Positions 1 to 7,675 of a stretch of DNA of 64,000 nt are shown piece by piece. Within the stretch, counting starts at the first letter, position 1. Each line of letters starts with the position of its first letter. The DNA comes from RGIG8124 sp045130665. GTDB taxonomy: Bacteria > Bacillota > Clostridia > Christensenellales > CAG-917. Below the pieces are notes generated by a model. The model ran no database searches, was not told the origin of the DNA, and saw only the letters and a list, made by a program, of their open reading frames with translations. The stretch lies in the NCBI GenBank assembly GCA_045130665.1, contig JBGUQC010000003.1, forward strand, positions 62,001-126,000. Reading direction: 5' to 3'. The position numbers and the translations under genes are program-made.

Positions 1-1
1 T

Positions 2-1300
2 TGCTTTGGTACAAAAGCCCCAGAGGTATACAACAAGAAAAAACTAGACAAGGTTAATAAGGTCTGGACTACAAGATTGAGAACTCATCCATTAACCGGT
101 GCTCAATTGCCAGAATTGGGAACAGCCGGATTGGTTACCTCCATGCATGCAAAGAACCTTCTTGCAACAAACAACTATAGATCTGGTAAGTATGAACATT
201 TCGAAGATGTAAACGGAGAAACACTTGCAGAAGATTATTTAGTAAGAAACTCAGGTTGTACAACCTGTCCAATTAGATGTGCAAGAGTAGTTAAGGTTGA
301 AGGTAAAGATGTTAAAGGTCCAGAAGTTGAAACTTTAGGATTATTTGGTCCAAACATCATGAATAACAATATGCAATCTATTTTAGATTGGAACTATTAC
401 ATGGATGAACTTGGTATGGATACTATTTCCTGCGGAAATACAATTTCATTTGCAATGGAATTAAATGAAAAAGGTATGTGGGATAATGGTCTTGAGTTTG
501 GAAAGATAGATAATATCGCACAAACATTAGATGATATTGCACACAGAAGAGGTATTGGAAACGAACTCGCAGAGGGAAGTAGAAAACTATCTGAAAAATA
601 TGGTGGAAAAGAGTTTGCCATGAACGTTAAAGGTTTGGAGCTTGCTGCATATGAACCAAGAGGCGCAGTTGGTCAAGGTTTAGGTTATGCAGTAGGTAAC
701 AGAGGTGGTTGTCACTTAAATGGTGGTTACTTAGTTGTTGTTGAAGGTTTAGGTCTTAATGCAAATCCATATACTACACACGGCAAAGCTGAGCTTTGTA
801 TTACATTCCAAGATCTTATGGAAGCTTGTTCTGCTGGAGGTAACTGTTTATTCACAACATATGCATTCTTCCCAAAACCATGGGTAGCAAAACCAAACGG
901 ATTTGTAACAAAGATAATAAACAAGTTTATTACAGAGGTCGGATTTGTCTTAAGAATAGTTCTTAGAATTCCAACAGCACTTGCTATTAACCTTCCACAC
1001 ATGTTGCCACATCCAAAAGCAATTGCTGCTGCAACTGGTATGAAATATACCTTCGGTAAATTCATAAGAGTTGGTGAAAGAGGCTATAACTTAGAGAGAA
1101 TGATAGACGTAAATCTTGGAGTATCATCTAAAGATGATGAACTTCCAGGAAGACTTACCACAGAGTTGCAAATACTAAGTGAACCAAAGTCAAAGGTCCC
1201 ACTTGAAAAATTGCGTAGCAATTATTATAAGGCAAGATTCTGGACAAAAGATGGTAAGCCAACTAAGAAATTAATCAAGAGATTAAAATTGGAGAAATAG
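2..1300 (+). CDS. aor: Aldehyde:ferredoxin oxidoreductase, C-terminal part (truncated by window edge)
   Basis: Tungsten/bis-pterin enzyme that oxidises aldehydes to acids and reduces ferredoxin in the cytoplasm. The reading frame is open from base 2, so the gene begins before the window; the TTG at 77 is an internal Leu codon. The motif CTTCPIRC gives three Cys ligands (C-x2-C-x3-C) of the AOR [4Fe-4S] cluster, and a later NCLFTTY segment can supply the fourth. The family is about 600 residues, so roughly 430 C-terminal residues are present. The gene is followed four bases later by a MoaD-like gene and a whole pterin-cofactor operon, which fits a tungstopterin enzyme travelling with its cofactor genes. 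The substrate cannot be told from the sequence; AOR, FOR and GOR paralogues look alike here. Confidence 0.9.
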   Translation, partial: CFGTKAPEVYNKKKLDKVNKVWTTRLRTHPLTGAQLPELGTAGLVTSMHAKNLLATNNYRSGKYEHFEDVNGETLAEDYLVRNSGCTTCPIRCARVVKVEGKDVKGPEVETLGLFGPNIMNNNMQSILDWNYYMDELGMDTISCGNTISFAMELNEKGMWDNGLEFGKIDNIAQTLDDIAHRRGIGNELAEGSRKLSEKYGGKEFAMNVKGLELAAYEPRGAVGQGLGYAVGNRGGCHLNGGYLVVVEGLGLNANPYTTHGKAELCITFQDLMEACSAGGNCLFTTYAFFPKPWVAKPNGFVTKIINKFITEVGFVLRIVLRIPTALAINLPHMLPHPKAIAAATGMKYTFGKFIRVGERGYNLERMIDVNLGVSSKDDELPGRLTTELQILSEPKSKVPLEKLRSNYYKARFWTKDGKPTKKLIKRLKLEK

Positions 1301-1303
1301 ATT

Positions 1304-1549
1304 ATGGTTAAGGTAAAATTCTTTGGAACAGCAAGAGCATTGTTGAAAGACAAGGAAATGGAAGGCGAATTTGGTAGTGTTGAAGAAATGATAGACGCTA
1401 TCATTGTCAAATACAATGTAACCAAAAAGGACATGAAACAATACTTTATCTATGTTAACGAAGTTAACATTTCAAAACTCAAGAAGTATAAGACTCCTTT
1501 AAAAGATGGAGATGTAGTAATGTTGCTCTCTCCAGCATCTGGTGGCTAA
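1304..1549 (+). CDS. moaD: MoaD/ThiS-like sulfur carrier protein
   Basis: Small beta-grasp protein of 81 residues ending in Gly-Gly (SPASGG), the C-terminus that is adenylated and thiocarboxylated to deliver sulfur to precursor Z during molybdopterin/tungstopterin synthesis. The length and the terminal GG fit MoaD. It starts four bases after the AOR stop codon and is followed directly by an E1-like enzyme, its expected activating partner. No MoaE gene, the other half of molybdopterin synthase, is visible in the window. A related role as sulfur carrier in another pathway (ThiS-like) cannot be excluded, but the neighbours are all pterin-cofactor genes. Confidence 0.85.
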   Translation: MVKVKFFGTARALLKDKEMEGEFGSVEEMIDAIIVKYNVTKKDMKQYFIYVNEVNISKLKKYKTPLKDGDVVMLLSPASGG

Positions 1550-1550
1550 T

Positions 1551-2159
1551 ATGTTAAAAGATAAAACTGTATTGGTTGTAGGCTGTGGAGGCCTTGGCGG
1601 ATATGTCATCCAACAGCTTGGAAGAATGAACGTTGGCAAACTCATCATTATGGATGGGGATGTATTTGAGCCATCTAATATGAACAGACAACTTCTTTGC
1701 TCAACCACCACTTTAGGTAAGAAAAAAGCAGAAGTATATGGCGAGTTCCTAAAAACCATCAGTTCTTCACGAGTAGAGGTTTATACAGACAGATTTACAA
1801 CACAAAATGCCGATTTGGTAAATTCAGCAGATGTCGTCATAGACTGTGTAGACACAGTAGAAGTAAGAAAATTACTTGCCGAAGAATGCAAAAAAAGAGG
1901 CAAGATTTTAATCCATGGAGCCGTAGATGGTGAGACTGGACAGGCTATGATTTGCTATCCAGATAGTCCAGGATTAAGTGGTGTTTATGAAGATGTAGAT
2001 GAGGCAGAACATAAGACCATTTCTTTCAATGTTGGCCTTGTTGCATCCTTAGAAACAATGCTTGCATACCGTGTTTTAATGGGTGAAGATGAGGAATATA
2101 AAGGCAAGATTATTTTAATAGATTTGCCATCTGCATTTATAAAGGTAATGGATATATGA
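1551..2159 (+). CDS. E1-like adenylyltransferase, HesA/MoeB/ThiF family
   Basis: ATP-dependent enzyme expected to adenylate the C-terminal Gly of the neighbouring MoaD-like protein. The N-terminus carries the nucleotide-binding motif GCGGLGG and then the family motif SNMNRQ. At about 203 residues it is shorter than MoeB (near 250), and I do not see the paired CxxC zinc motifs of MoeB, so it is closer to the short HesA/ThiF-type forms. An in-frame GTG at 1542 would overlap moaD; I chose ATG 1551, one base after the moaD stop, with GGTGG just upstream. The 3' end overlaps mogA by four bases, indicating translational coupling. Confidence 0.85.
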   Translation: MLKDKTVLVVGCGGLGGYVIQQLGRMNVGKLIIMDGDVFEPSNMNRQLLCSTTTLGKKKAEVYGEFLKTISSSRVEVYTDRFTTQNADLVNSADVVIDCVDTVEVRKLLAEECKKRGKILIHGAVDGETGQAMICYPDSPGLSGVYEDVDEAEHKTISFNVGLVASLETMLAYRVLMGEDEEYKGKIILIDLPSAFIKVMDI

Positions 2160-2644
2160 GAAAGTTTGGAGTAATAGTTTCATCAGATAGTTGCTATAAC
2201 AAAACACAAGAAGATTTAAGCGGAAAGGCTATCGTTGAGTTCATGGAAGCAAGGGGTTATGAACTAGATAGATTGGTAATCCTTCCAGATGAAAGAGATA
2301 TGCTATCTAATGAACTAAGAAAGTTTGTTAAAGATAAAACACCTTTAGTTTTAACAACAGGCGGAACAGGATTCTCTAAAAGAGATGTTATGCCTGAGGC
2401 AACAAAGGATGTTATAGAAAGAGAAGCAATGGGTATAGTTGAAGCTATGCGCATGAAATCTTTAGAAATTACAAGTAGAGCTATGCTCTCTCGTGCTGTT
2501 GCAGGTATAGCAGAGGATACTTTAATTATTAATATGCCTGGATCTAAAAAGGCAGTATTAGAAAGTCTAGATATCATCATAGATGCAGTAGAACACGGGC
2601 TAGGAATATTGCTTGGAGAAACGGGCAATTGCGGAAGGAAATAA
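2156..2644 (+). CDS. mogA: Molybdopterin adenylyltransferase (MogA/MoaB family)
   Basis: Cytoplasmic enzyme that adenylates molybdopterin before metal insertion by MoeA. The protein has 162 residues, normal for the family. It contains TTGGTGFSKRD, the MPT-binding TGGTG motif of the MogA/MoaB/MoeA fold, followed by MPEAT, and later NMPGSKKAV with the conserved PGS. The start ATG overlaps the stop of the E1-like gene by four bases and the stop shares one base with the ATG of moeA, so it sits in a tightly coupled operon. MogA and MoaB cannot be separated safely by motif alone. Confidence 0.9.
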   Translation: MRKFGVIVSSDSCYNKTQEDLSGKAIVEFMEARGYELDRLVILPDERDMLSNELRKFVKDKTPLVLTTGGTGFSKRDVMPEATKDVIEREAMGIVEAMRMKSLEITSRAMLSRAVAGIAEDTLIINMPGSKKAVLESLDIIIDAVEHGLGILLGETGNCGRK

Positions 2645-3867
2645 TGCAATTCTTTAAAGTAACAAGTTACGAAAATACAAAGAAAATAGTGGAGGATAAT
2701 CTTAAAAAGATTATTTCTTCATTTTTAGTAGATATTAATGATTCTTTAGGATGTATGCTAGCTGAGGATGTAGTATCTTCAGAAGTTTCACCTTTATATA
2801 ATCGTTCAACAGTAGATGGATATGCTGTAAATATTTCAGATGTGTCTGCATCCACTCAATCCATACCATCTTTTTTAAAAATAGTTGGAAATATTAAGAT
2901 GGGCGAAATGCCAAATATCAAGATTAATAAAGGCGAGTGCGCATATGTTGCAACGGGCGCATTAATACCTGAAGGCGCTAATGGTGTTGTCATGATAGAA
3001 CATATAGATGTTCTAAAAGACCAACTAGCAGTTTATTCACCAGTTGCAAATAACGAAAATATCATCCTTAAGGGCGAAGAAATTAAAGAAGGTCAAGTTG
3101 TTGCAAAGAAAGGCGATATTATAGACCCAATTAAGATCAGCATATTCTCAAGTCTTGGAATCTCTAAAGTTCCAGTTTATGAAAAGATAAAGATTGCAAT
3201 CATCTCCACAGGAGATGAACTCGTAGATCCAAGTGAAAAAGCAGAGAATGGAAAGATTAGAGATGTTAATACAAATATGCTAATAGCAATCTCTAAAAAG
3301 TATGATTTTGATGTAGTTTATTCTATTAGAATAAAAGATGATTTAGATACACTTAAGCAAGAGATAAAGAAAGCAAGTGAGATAGCAGATGTAGTCTTAT
3401 TATCTGGCGGTAGTTCTGTGGGCGCTAGAGACTTCACAAACGAAGCTTTGGATAATTTAGGTGAAATACTCCTACACGGTATCGCACTTAAGCCAGGCAA
3501 GCCTACAGTCCTTGCAAAGGTTAATAACAAGCTTGTCTACGGACTTCCAGGTAATCCATTTGCAGCAATGCTCGTATATAAAGAACTTTGCTGTGATGTA
3601 GCATATAATCTCCGCGGATATGTCGAAAAGGCAAAAGCTTATGCTTTTGTTAAGACAAACTTCCATTCAACTCCAGGAAGAACAACTCTTCAACCAGTTT
3701 CTATAAAGGTTGAAGGCGATAAGGTTTATGCTGAACCTCTATTCTTGAAATCATCACACCTTGCAACAATGTTAAAGGCAGATGGATATATAAAGATTAG
3801 TGCAGACGCCGAAGGCGTGTATGCTAATACACTATATCCAGTCTACGATTTCTATCCAAATAGGTAA
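2644..3867 (+). CDS. moeA: Molybdopterin molybdenumtransferase MoeA
   Basis: Inserts molybdate or tungstate into adenylated molybdopterin. About 407 residues, the usual MoeA length. Motifs in order: STVDGYAV (N-terminal DGYA motif), STGDEL, SGGSSVGARD (equivalent of SGGVSVG..D) and GLPGNPFAA. A TTG at 2629 is open in frame, but ATG 2644 has GGAAGGA four to five bases upstream and abuts the mogA stop, so I use it. A second MoeA, fused to another domain, follows two bases after the stop. Two MoeA copies are a known arrangement in organisms with tungsten enzymes, where the copies may differ in metal preference; which copy prefers which metal cannot be read here. Confidence 0.92.
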   Translation: MQFFKVTSYENTKKIVEDNLKKIISSFLVDINDSLGCMLAEDVVSSEVSPLYNRSTVDGYAVNISDVSASTQSIPSFLKIVGNIKMGEMPNIKINKGECAYVATGALIPEGANGVVMIEHIDVLKDQLAVYSPVANNENIILKGEEIKEGQVVAKKGDIIDPIKISIFSSLGISKVPVYEKIKIAIISTGDELVDPSEKAENGKIRDVNTNMLIAISKKYDFDVVYSIRIKDDLDTLKQEIKKASEIADVVLLSGGSSVGARDFTNEALDNLGEILLHGIALKPGKPTVLAKVNNKLVYGLPGNPFAAMLVYKELCCDVAYNLRGYVEKAKAYAFVKTNFHSTPGRTTLQPVSIKVEGDKVYAEPLFLKSSHLATMLKADGYIKISADAEGVYANTLYPVYDFYPNR

Positions 3868-3869
3868 TT

Positions 3870-5747
3870 ATGAGAAACGTATATATTGAAAACAATTCAT
3901 TAAAAGAGACTCTTGATAATTATATTATCAACATTAAACCAATGGATACAGAATCTATCCCAACAATAGATTCCGTTGGTAGAGTTTGTTCAAAAGCAAT
4001 CTTTGCAAAGGTTTGCGATCCAACATACAATGCATCCGCAATGGATGGAATTGCAGTTTGCTCTGCAGATACAGTAGATGCAAGTGAATTAAAACCTTTG
4101 GTTTTAAAAGATGGACAGTATCAATATGTAAATACTGGTAATGCAATTAATACACCATATGATTCTGTCATCATGATAGAAGATGTCATTAATAATGAAG
4201 ATGGTACAATCTCAATTATTGCACCATCAAAACCATGGCAACATATTAGATGCATAGGTGAAACAGTTGTTGCAACAGAAATGGTAGTGCCATCTAAGTA
4301 TATCGTTAGAGAATTAGACCTCGGCGCAATTCTTGCATCAGGTAATTCAACAATTGAAGTATATAAAAAGCCAAGAGTTGCTGTTATCCCAACAGGAAAT
4401 GAAATGGTTGAGGATACAAAAGACCTTCAAAAAGGCAAATTGATGGAAAGTAATTCCAGAGTTATGTCTGCTTTGGTTAAATTGTATGGTGGTGAACCAA
4501 ATAGATATGGAATCTGCATAGATGATGAAAAACTTTTAGAAGAAACCATTAAAAAAGCTGTTAAAGAGAACGATGCAGTCTTAATTAATGCGGGATCATC
4601 AGCAGGAACAAAGGATTACACAAAGAAAATTATAGAAAGATTGGGTAAGGTATATACTCATGGCTTAGCTATTAAGCCAGGAAAGCCAACAATCTTGGGA
4701 ATTATAGATGGAAAACCAGTAATTGGAGTTCCAGGATATCCAGTTTCAGCATATATCGTAATGGAAAAGGTTGTTAAAGAGGTTATAGCAAGAATGCTAA
4801 ATATTGAACCAATTCCAAGAACGAAAGTTAATGCCATCATGACAAAGAGAGTAGTTTCTTCATTAAAAAATGAAGAATTCATCCGTGTAGCATTAGGATA
4901 TGTAAATGGAAAGATAGTTGCAACACCTATGGAAAGAGGTGCAGCAGCTGTAATGAGCATGGTAAAGGCAGATGGTATTGTAGATTTAGATAGGAATACC
5001 GAAGGTATTGAGGCTGGAGAAACAGTAGAAGTTGAATTATATCGTCCACTAGAAGAAATTAAGAAAAAACTAGTAATAATTGGTAGCCATGATGTTGTTA
5101 TAGACATATTAGGAGATAGTATGCCAGTTTCAAGTGCTCATGTAGGTTCTATGGGCGGTATCTTAGCCTTAAAGGCTAACTCAGCACATATTGCTCCAAT
5201 TCACCTTCTAGATAAGGATACGGGCGAATATAACGTGTCATTCGTAAAGAAGTTCTTTGATGAAGATATGGCTCTTATTAAAGGACTTGGAAGAACACAA
5301 GGCATCCTTGTTCCTAAAGGAAACAAGAATAATATTACATCTGTTGCTCAATTAAAGGGTGGCAAGTTCTCATTTGCCAATAGGCAAAACGGAGCAGGAA
5401 CAAGACTACTCTTCGATTATCAACTAGAAAAGTATGGTGTAGATAAGAATGAGGTTGTTGGATATGATAAAGAATATACAACACACCTTGCTGTTGCATC
5501 TGCGGTTTTAAATGGTGTAGCAGACTGTGGAATGGCGGTTTTATCTGCTGCAAATATCATGGGATTAGACTTTATTCCAGTGGGTGAAGAAAGCTATGAT
5601 TTCCTTGTAAAAGCAGACATGCTAGAAGATTCAAGAATTAAGCAATTTATAGCCATTTTACAAAGCAAAGATTTTAAAGAAAAAGTAGAAAAATTAGGTG
5701 GCTATACACTAAACGAAATTGGTAAGGTAACAATCATAAAATGTTAG
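3870..5747 (+). CDS. MoeA fused to a periplasmic-binding-protein-like domain
   Basis: A 625-residue protein. Residues 1 to about 395 are a second MoeA: SAMDGIAV, PTGNEM, NAGSSAGTKD and GVPGYPVSA match the MoeA motif series. From about residue 398 a new domain begins with KLVIIGSHD and continues with GGILALK, HLLD, GRTQGILVPKGN, QLKGGKFSFANRQNGAGTR and a final alpha/beta segment. This is the pattern of the PBP-like ligand domain seen alone or fused to MoeA or regulators in anaerobes. There is no signal peptide, so it acts in the cytoplasm. The likely ligand is the metal oxyanion or a pterin intermediate (inference). The stop overlaps the moaA start. Confidence 0.88.
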   Translation: MRNVYIENNSLKETLDNYIINIKPMDTESIPTIDSVGRVCSKAIFAKVCDPTYNASAMDGIAVCSADTVDASELKPLVLKDGQYQYVNTGNAINTPYDSVIMIEDVINNEDGTISIIAPSKPWQHIRCIGETVVATEMVVPSKYIVRELDLGAILASGNSTIEVYKKPRVAVIPTGNEMVEDTKDLQKGKLMESNSRVMSALVKLYGGEPNRYGICIDDEKLLEETIKKAVKENDAVLINAGSSAGTKDYTKKIIERLGKVYTHGLAIKPGKPTILGIIDGKPVIGVPGYPVSAYIVMEKVVKEVIARMLNIEPIPRTKVNAIMTKRVVSSLKNEEFIRVALGYVNGKIVATPMERGAAAVMSMVKADGIVDLDRNTEGIEAGETVEVELYRPLEEIKKKLVIIGSHDVVIDILGDSMPVSSAHVGSMGGILALKANSAHIAPIHLLDKDTGEYNVSFVKKFFDEDMALIKGLGRTQGILVPKGNKNNITSVAQLKGGKFSFANRQNGAGTRLLFDYQLEKYGVDKNEVVGYDKEYTTHLAVASAVLNGVADCGMAVLSAANIMGLDFIPVGEESYDFLVKADMLEDSRIKQFIAILQSKDFKEKVEKLGGYTLNEIGKVTIIKC

Positions 5748-6688
5748 ACAGTTTTGGAAGAGAAATAGACTATTTAAGAGTCTCCATAACAGATAGATGT
5801 AACTTCCGTTGTATCTATTGTATGCCAGAGGAAGGAATCGTTAAAAAAGAGCATAGCGATATCCTTTCTTTTGAGGCCATGGAGAAGATAATTAGAGCTC
5901 TTTCAAAGTATGGAATTAAGAAAGTTAGGGTCACAGGCGGTGAGCCAATGGTTAGAAAAGGATGTTTATCTTTTATTAATCAAATATCCTCAATTCCTGG
6001 CATAAATGATGTATGTTTAACTACTAATGGTTTTTACCTTAAAGATGCAGAACAAGAACTTAAACATACCAAAATGGACATGTTAAATGTCAGTTTAGAC
6101 ACATTAGACAAAAATACATTCGCTCAAACAACACGTGGTGGAGACCTAGATAAAGTATTGTTAGGATTGGATACTGCCATCAAATGTGGCATCAAAAACA
6201 TAAAGATTAATGCCGTATTAATGAGAGGTATCAATGATAATGTTATAAGAGAGTTTGCTGAGTTCGGAAAGGCACATAATTTCAAGATAAGATTCATAGA
6301 AATCATGCCATTTTCAGTCAATAATGCCTATGAAAAATATGGTATTTCAGCAGATGAAATCATATCAAAATATAGTCTTATCAGAACCCCAGAAAAGGAC
6401 TACTCAAATAACATCGAAACATATGCTTTTGAGGATGGATTAGAGGTCGGATTTATAAGACCAATATCCAAAAAATTCTGTGAAAAATGTAACAGGTTAA
6501 GACTCACTGCAGATGGCAAATTATTGCTATGTTTGCATGGCTCTGCATACGTAGATTTGAAGGATGTTTTGGAAGACGAAAATAAACTAAATGAGGCTAT
6601 TGAAAAAGCATTCAAAGATAAGCCTCGTGAACACAATATAGATCTTGGACAAATTCAAAAAAGAGATATGAACAGGATTGGAGGATAG
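5741..6688 (+). CDS. moaA: GTP 3',8-cyclase MoaA (radical SAM)
   Basis: First step of pterin-cofactor synthesis: radical rearrangement of GTP, with MoaC completing cyclic pyranopterin formation. The protein has 315 residues. The N-terminal radical-SAM cluster motif is CNFRCIYC (C-x3-C-x2-C). The C-terminal second cluster is seen as FCEKCNRLRL followed by a Cys at LLLC. The chain ends in Gly-Gly (MNRIGG), the conserved MoaA tail needed for activity in studied homologues. It overlaps the stop of the MoeA fusion gene by seven bases and is followed by moaC, its functional partner. Confidence 0.95.
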   Translation: MLDSFGREIDYLRVSITDRCNFRCIYCMPEEGIVKKEHSDILSFEAMEKIIRALSKYGIKKVRVTGGEPMVRKGCLSFINQISSIPGINDVCLTTNGFYLKDAEQELKHTKMDMLNVSLDTLDKNTFAQTTRGGDLDKVLLGLDTAIKCGIKNIKINAVLMRGINDNVIREFAEFGKAHNFKIRFIEIMPFSVNNAYEKYGISADEIISKYSLIRTPEKDYSNNIETYAFEDGLEVGFIRPISKKFCEKCNRLRLTADGKLLLCLHGSAYVDLKDVLEDENKLNEAIEKAFKDKPREHNIDLGQIQKRDMNRIGG

Positions 6689-6689
6689 T

Positions 6690-7151
6690 ATGGAATTAAC
6701 CCATGTTGATGAAAATGGAGTAAAGATGGTAGATGTTGGAGGGAAAGAGTATACCAACAGAGTTGCCAAAGCTCATGCAAAGGTTGTAATGGACAAAAAT
6801 ACCATTAAATTATTGGTAGATAAGAAAACTCCTAAAGGAGATGTTCTTAATACTGCACGAATTGCAGGAATTACAGCTTCAAAAAGAACAGATGAAATTA
6901 TTCCAATGTGTCATGCTATTCCTCTAAACCAAGTATCAATAGATTTCAATGTCCAAGATGATTTCATAGAAATCATTTCAACTGCTAGTGCAACATGGAA
7001 GACAGGAGTTGAGATGGAAGCATTAACATCAGTTTCTGTTGCAGCTTTAACAATCTATGATATGTTAAAAGCCGTAGATAAGAGAATGAGCATAGAAGAA
7101 GTTTATCTTCTTTCTAAAGATGGCGGAAAGAGTGGCCATTTTGAGAGGTAA
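6690..7151 (+). CDS. moaC: Cyclic pyranopterin monophosphate synthase MoaC
   Basis: Converts the MoaA product to cyclic pyranopterin monophosphate. About 153 residues. Two hallmark segments are present: MCHAIPL, and KTGVEMEALTSVSVAAL followed by DMLKAVDK. The frame is open from a TTG at 6678, but that codon lies inside GGAGG-containing sequence; ATG 6690 has TTGGAGG at good distance and follows the moaA stop by one base, so it is the start. It is encoded two bases before a MOSC-domain gene, a pairing that is also known as a fused protein in other bacteria. Confidence 0.95.
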   Translation: MELTHVDENGVKMVDVGGKEYTNRVAKAHAKVVMDKNTIKLLVDKKTPKGDVLNTARIAGITASKRTDEIIPMCHAIPLNQVSIDFNVQDDFIEIISTASATWKTGVEMEALTSVSVAALTIYDMLKAVDKRMSIEEVYLLSKDGGKSGHFER

Positions 7152-7153
7152 CT

Positions 7154-7594
7154 ATGGCAAAAATACTATCTTGTAATATCAGTTTGCAAAAAGGTCTTAT
7201 TAAACACGCCGTAGATAGCGTTAATTTAATAGAAGACTATGGCATCGAAGGAGATGCGCATGCAGAAAAGGGAAGCATAAGACAAATTTCTCTTCTTGGA
7301 AGAGAAAGTATTAAGAAAATGGAAGACTTAGGAATTCCAGGATTATGCTTTGGTAAGTTTGCAGAAAACTTCACTACCGAAGGTATCGAGTTATACACAT
7401 TACCTGTAGGTACACGCCTGAAAATAGGAGAAACCATTCACGAGGTTACTCAAATTGGAAAGAAGTGCCATGCAGCAGATGGATGCGAAATTGCAAGAAC
7501 AGTTGGTATGTGTGTAATGCCAAAAGAGGGTATTTTTACGAAAGTGTTAAAAGGTGGTATCGTCAAACCAGGTGATGAAATAACCATTTTATAA
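7154..7594 (+). CDS. MOSC-domain protein
   Basis: A 146-residue stand-alone MOSC domain, the beta-strand fold found at the C-terminus of Moco sulfurases and in YiiM/YuaD-type proteins, which binds sulfur or pterin cofactors. Visible features are GIEGDAHAEKGSIRQISLL near the N-terminus and a conserved Cys in GKKCHAADGCEI. GAGAGG precedes the ATG. As the last gene of the cofactor operon it is probably involved in handling or maturing the tungsto- or molybdo-pterin; the exact reaction is unknown. Confidence 0.85.
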   Translation: MAKILSCNISLQKGLIKHAVDSVNLIEDYGIEGDAHAEKGSIRQISLLGRESIKKMEDLGIPGLCFGKFAENFTTEGIELYTLPVGTRLKIGETIHEVTQIGKKCHAADGCEIARTVGMCVMPKEGIFTKVLKGGIVKPGDEITIL

Positions 7595-7604
7595 CCCTAT
7601 TTTA

Positions 7605-7643
7605 TTGACACTATAAGTCTATTTTTGATAGACTTTATAAGTC
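7605..7643 (+). promoter_or_regulatory. Candidate purBA promoter overlapped by an inverted repeat
   Basis: TTGACA lies at 7605-7610 and TAGACT, a moderate -10 box, at 7629-7634 (18-base spacer). A perfect 8-base inverted repeat (AAGTCTAT at 7615-7622, ATAGACTT at 7628-7635, five-base loop) covers the spacer and the -10 box, and ATAAGTC is repeated directly at 7613 and 7637. The position suggests an operator. It could instead be a weak end-of-operon hairpin, but it has no T-run. Confidence 0.4.
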
Positions 7644-7675
7644 ATTAAAAGACATTAAATTTTATTGGAGGAACC

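Noticed and set aside
77..1300. TTG at 77 as the start of the AOR gene
   Set aside because: The frame is open without a stop from base 2, and the protein so far lacks the AOR N-terminal domain, so the gene simply begins outside the window.
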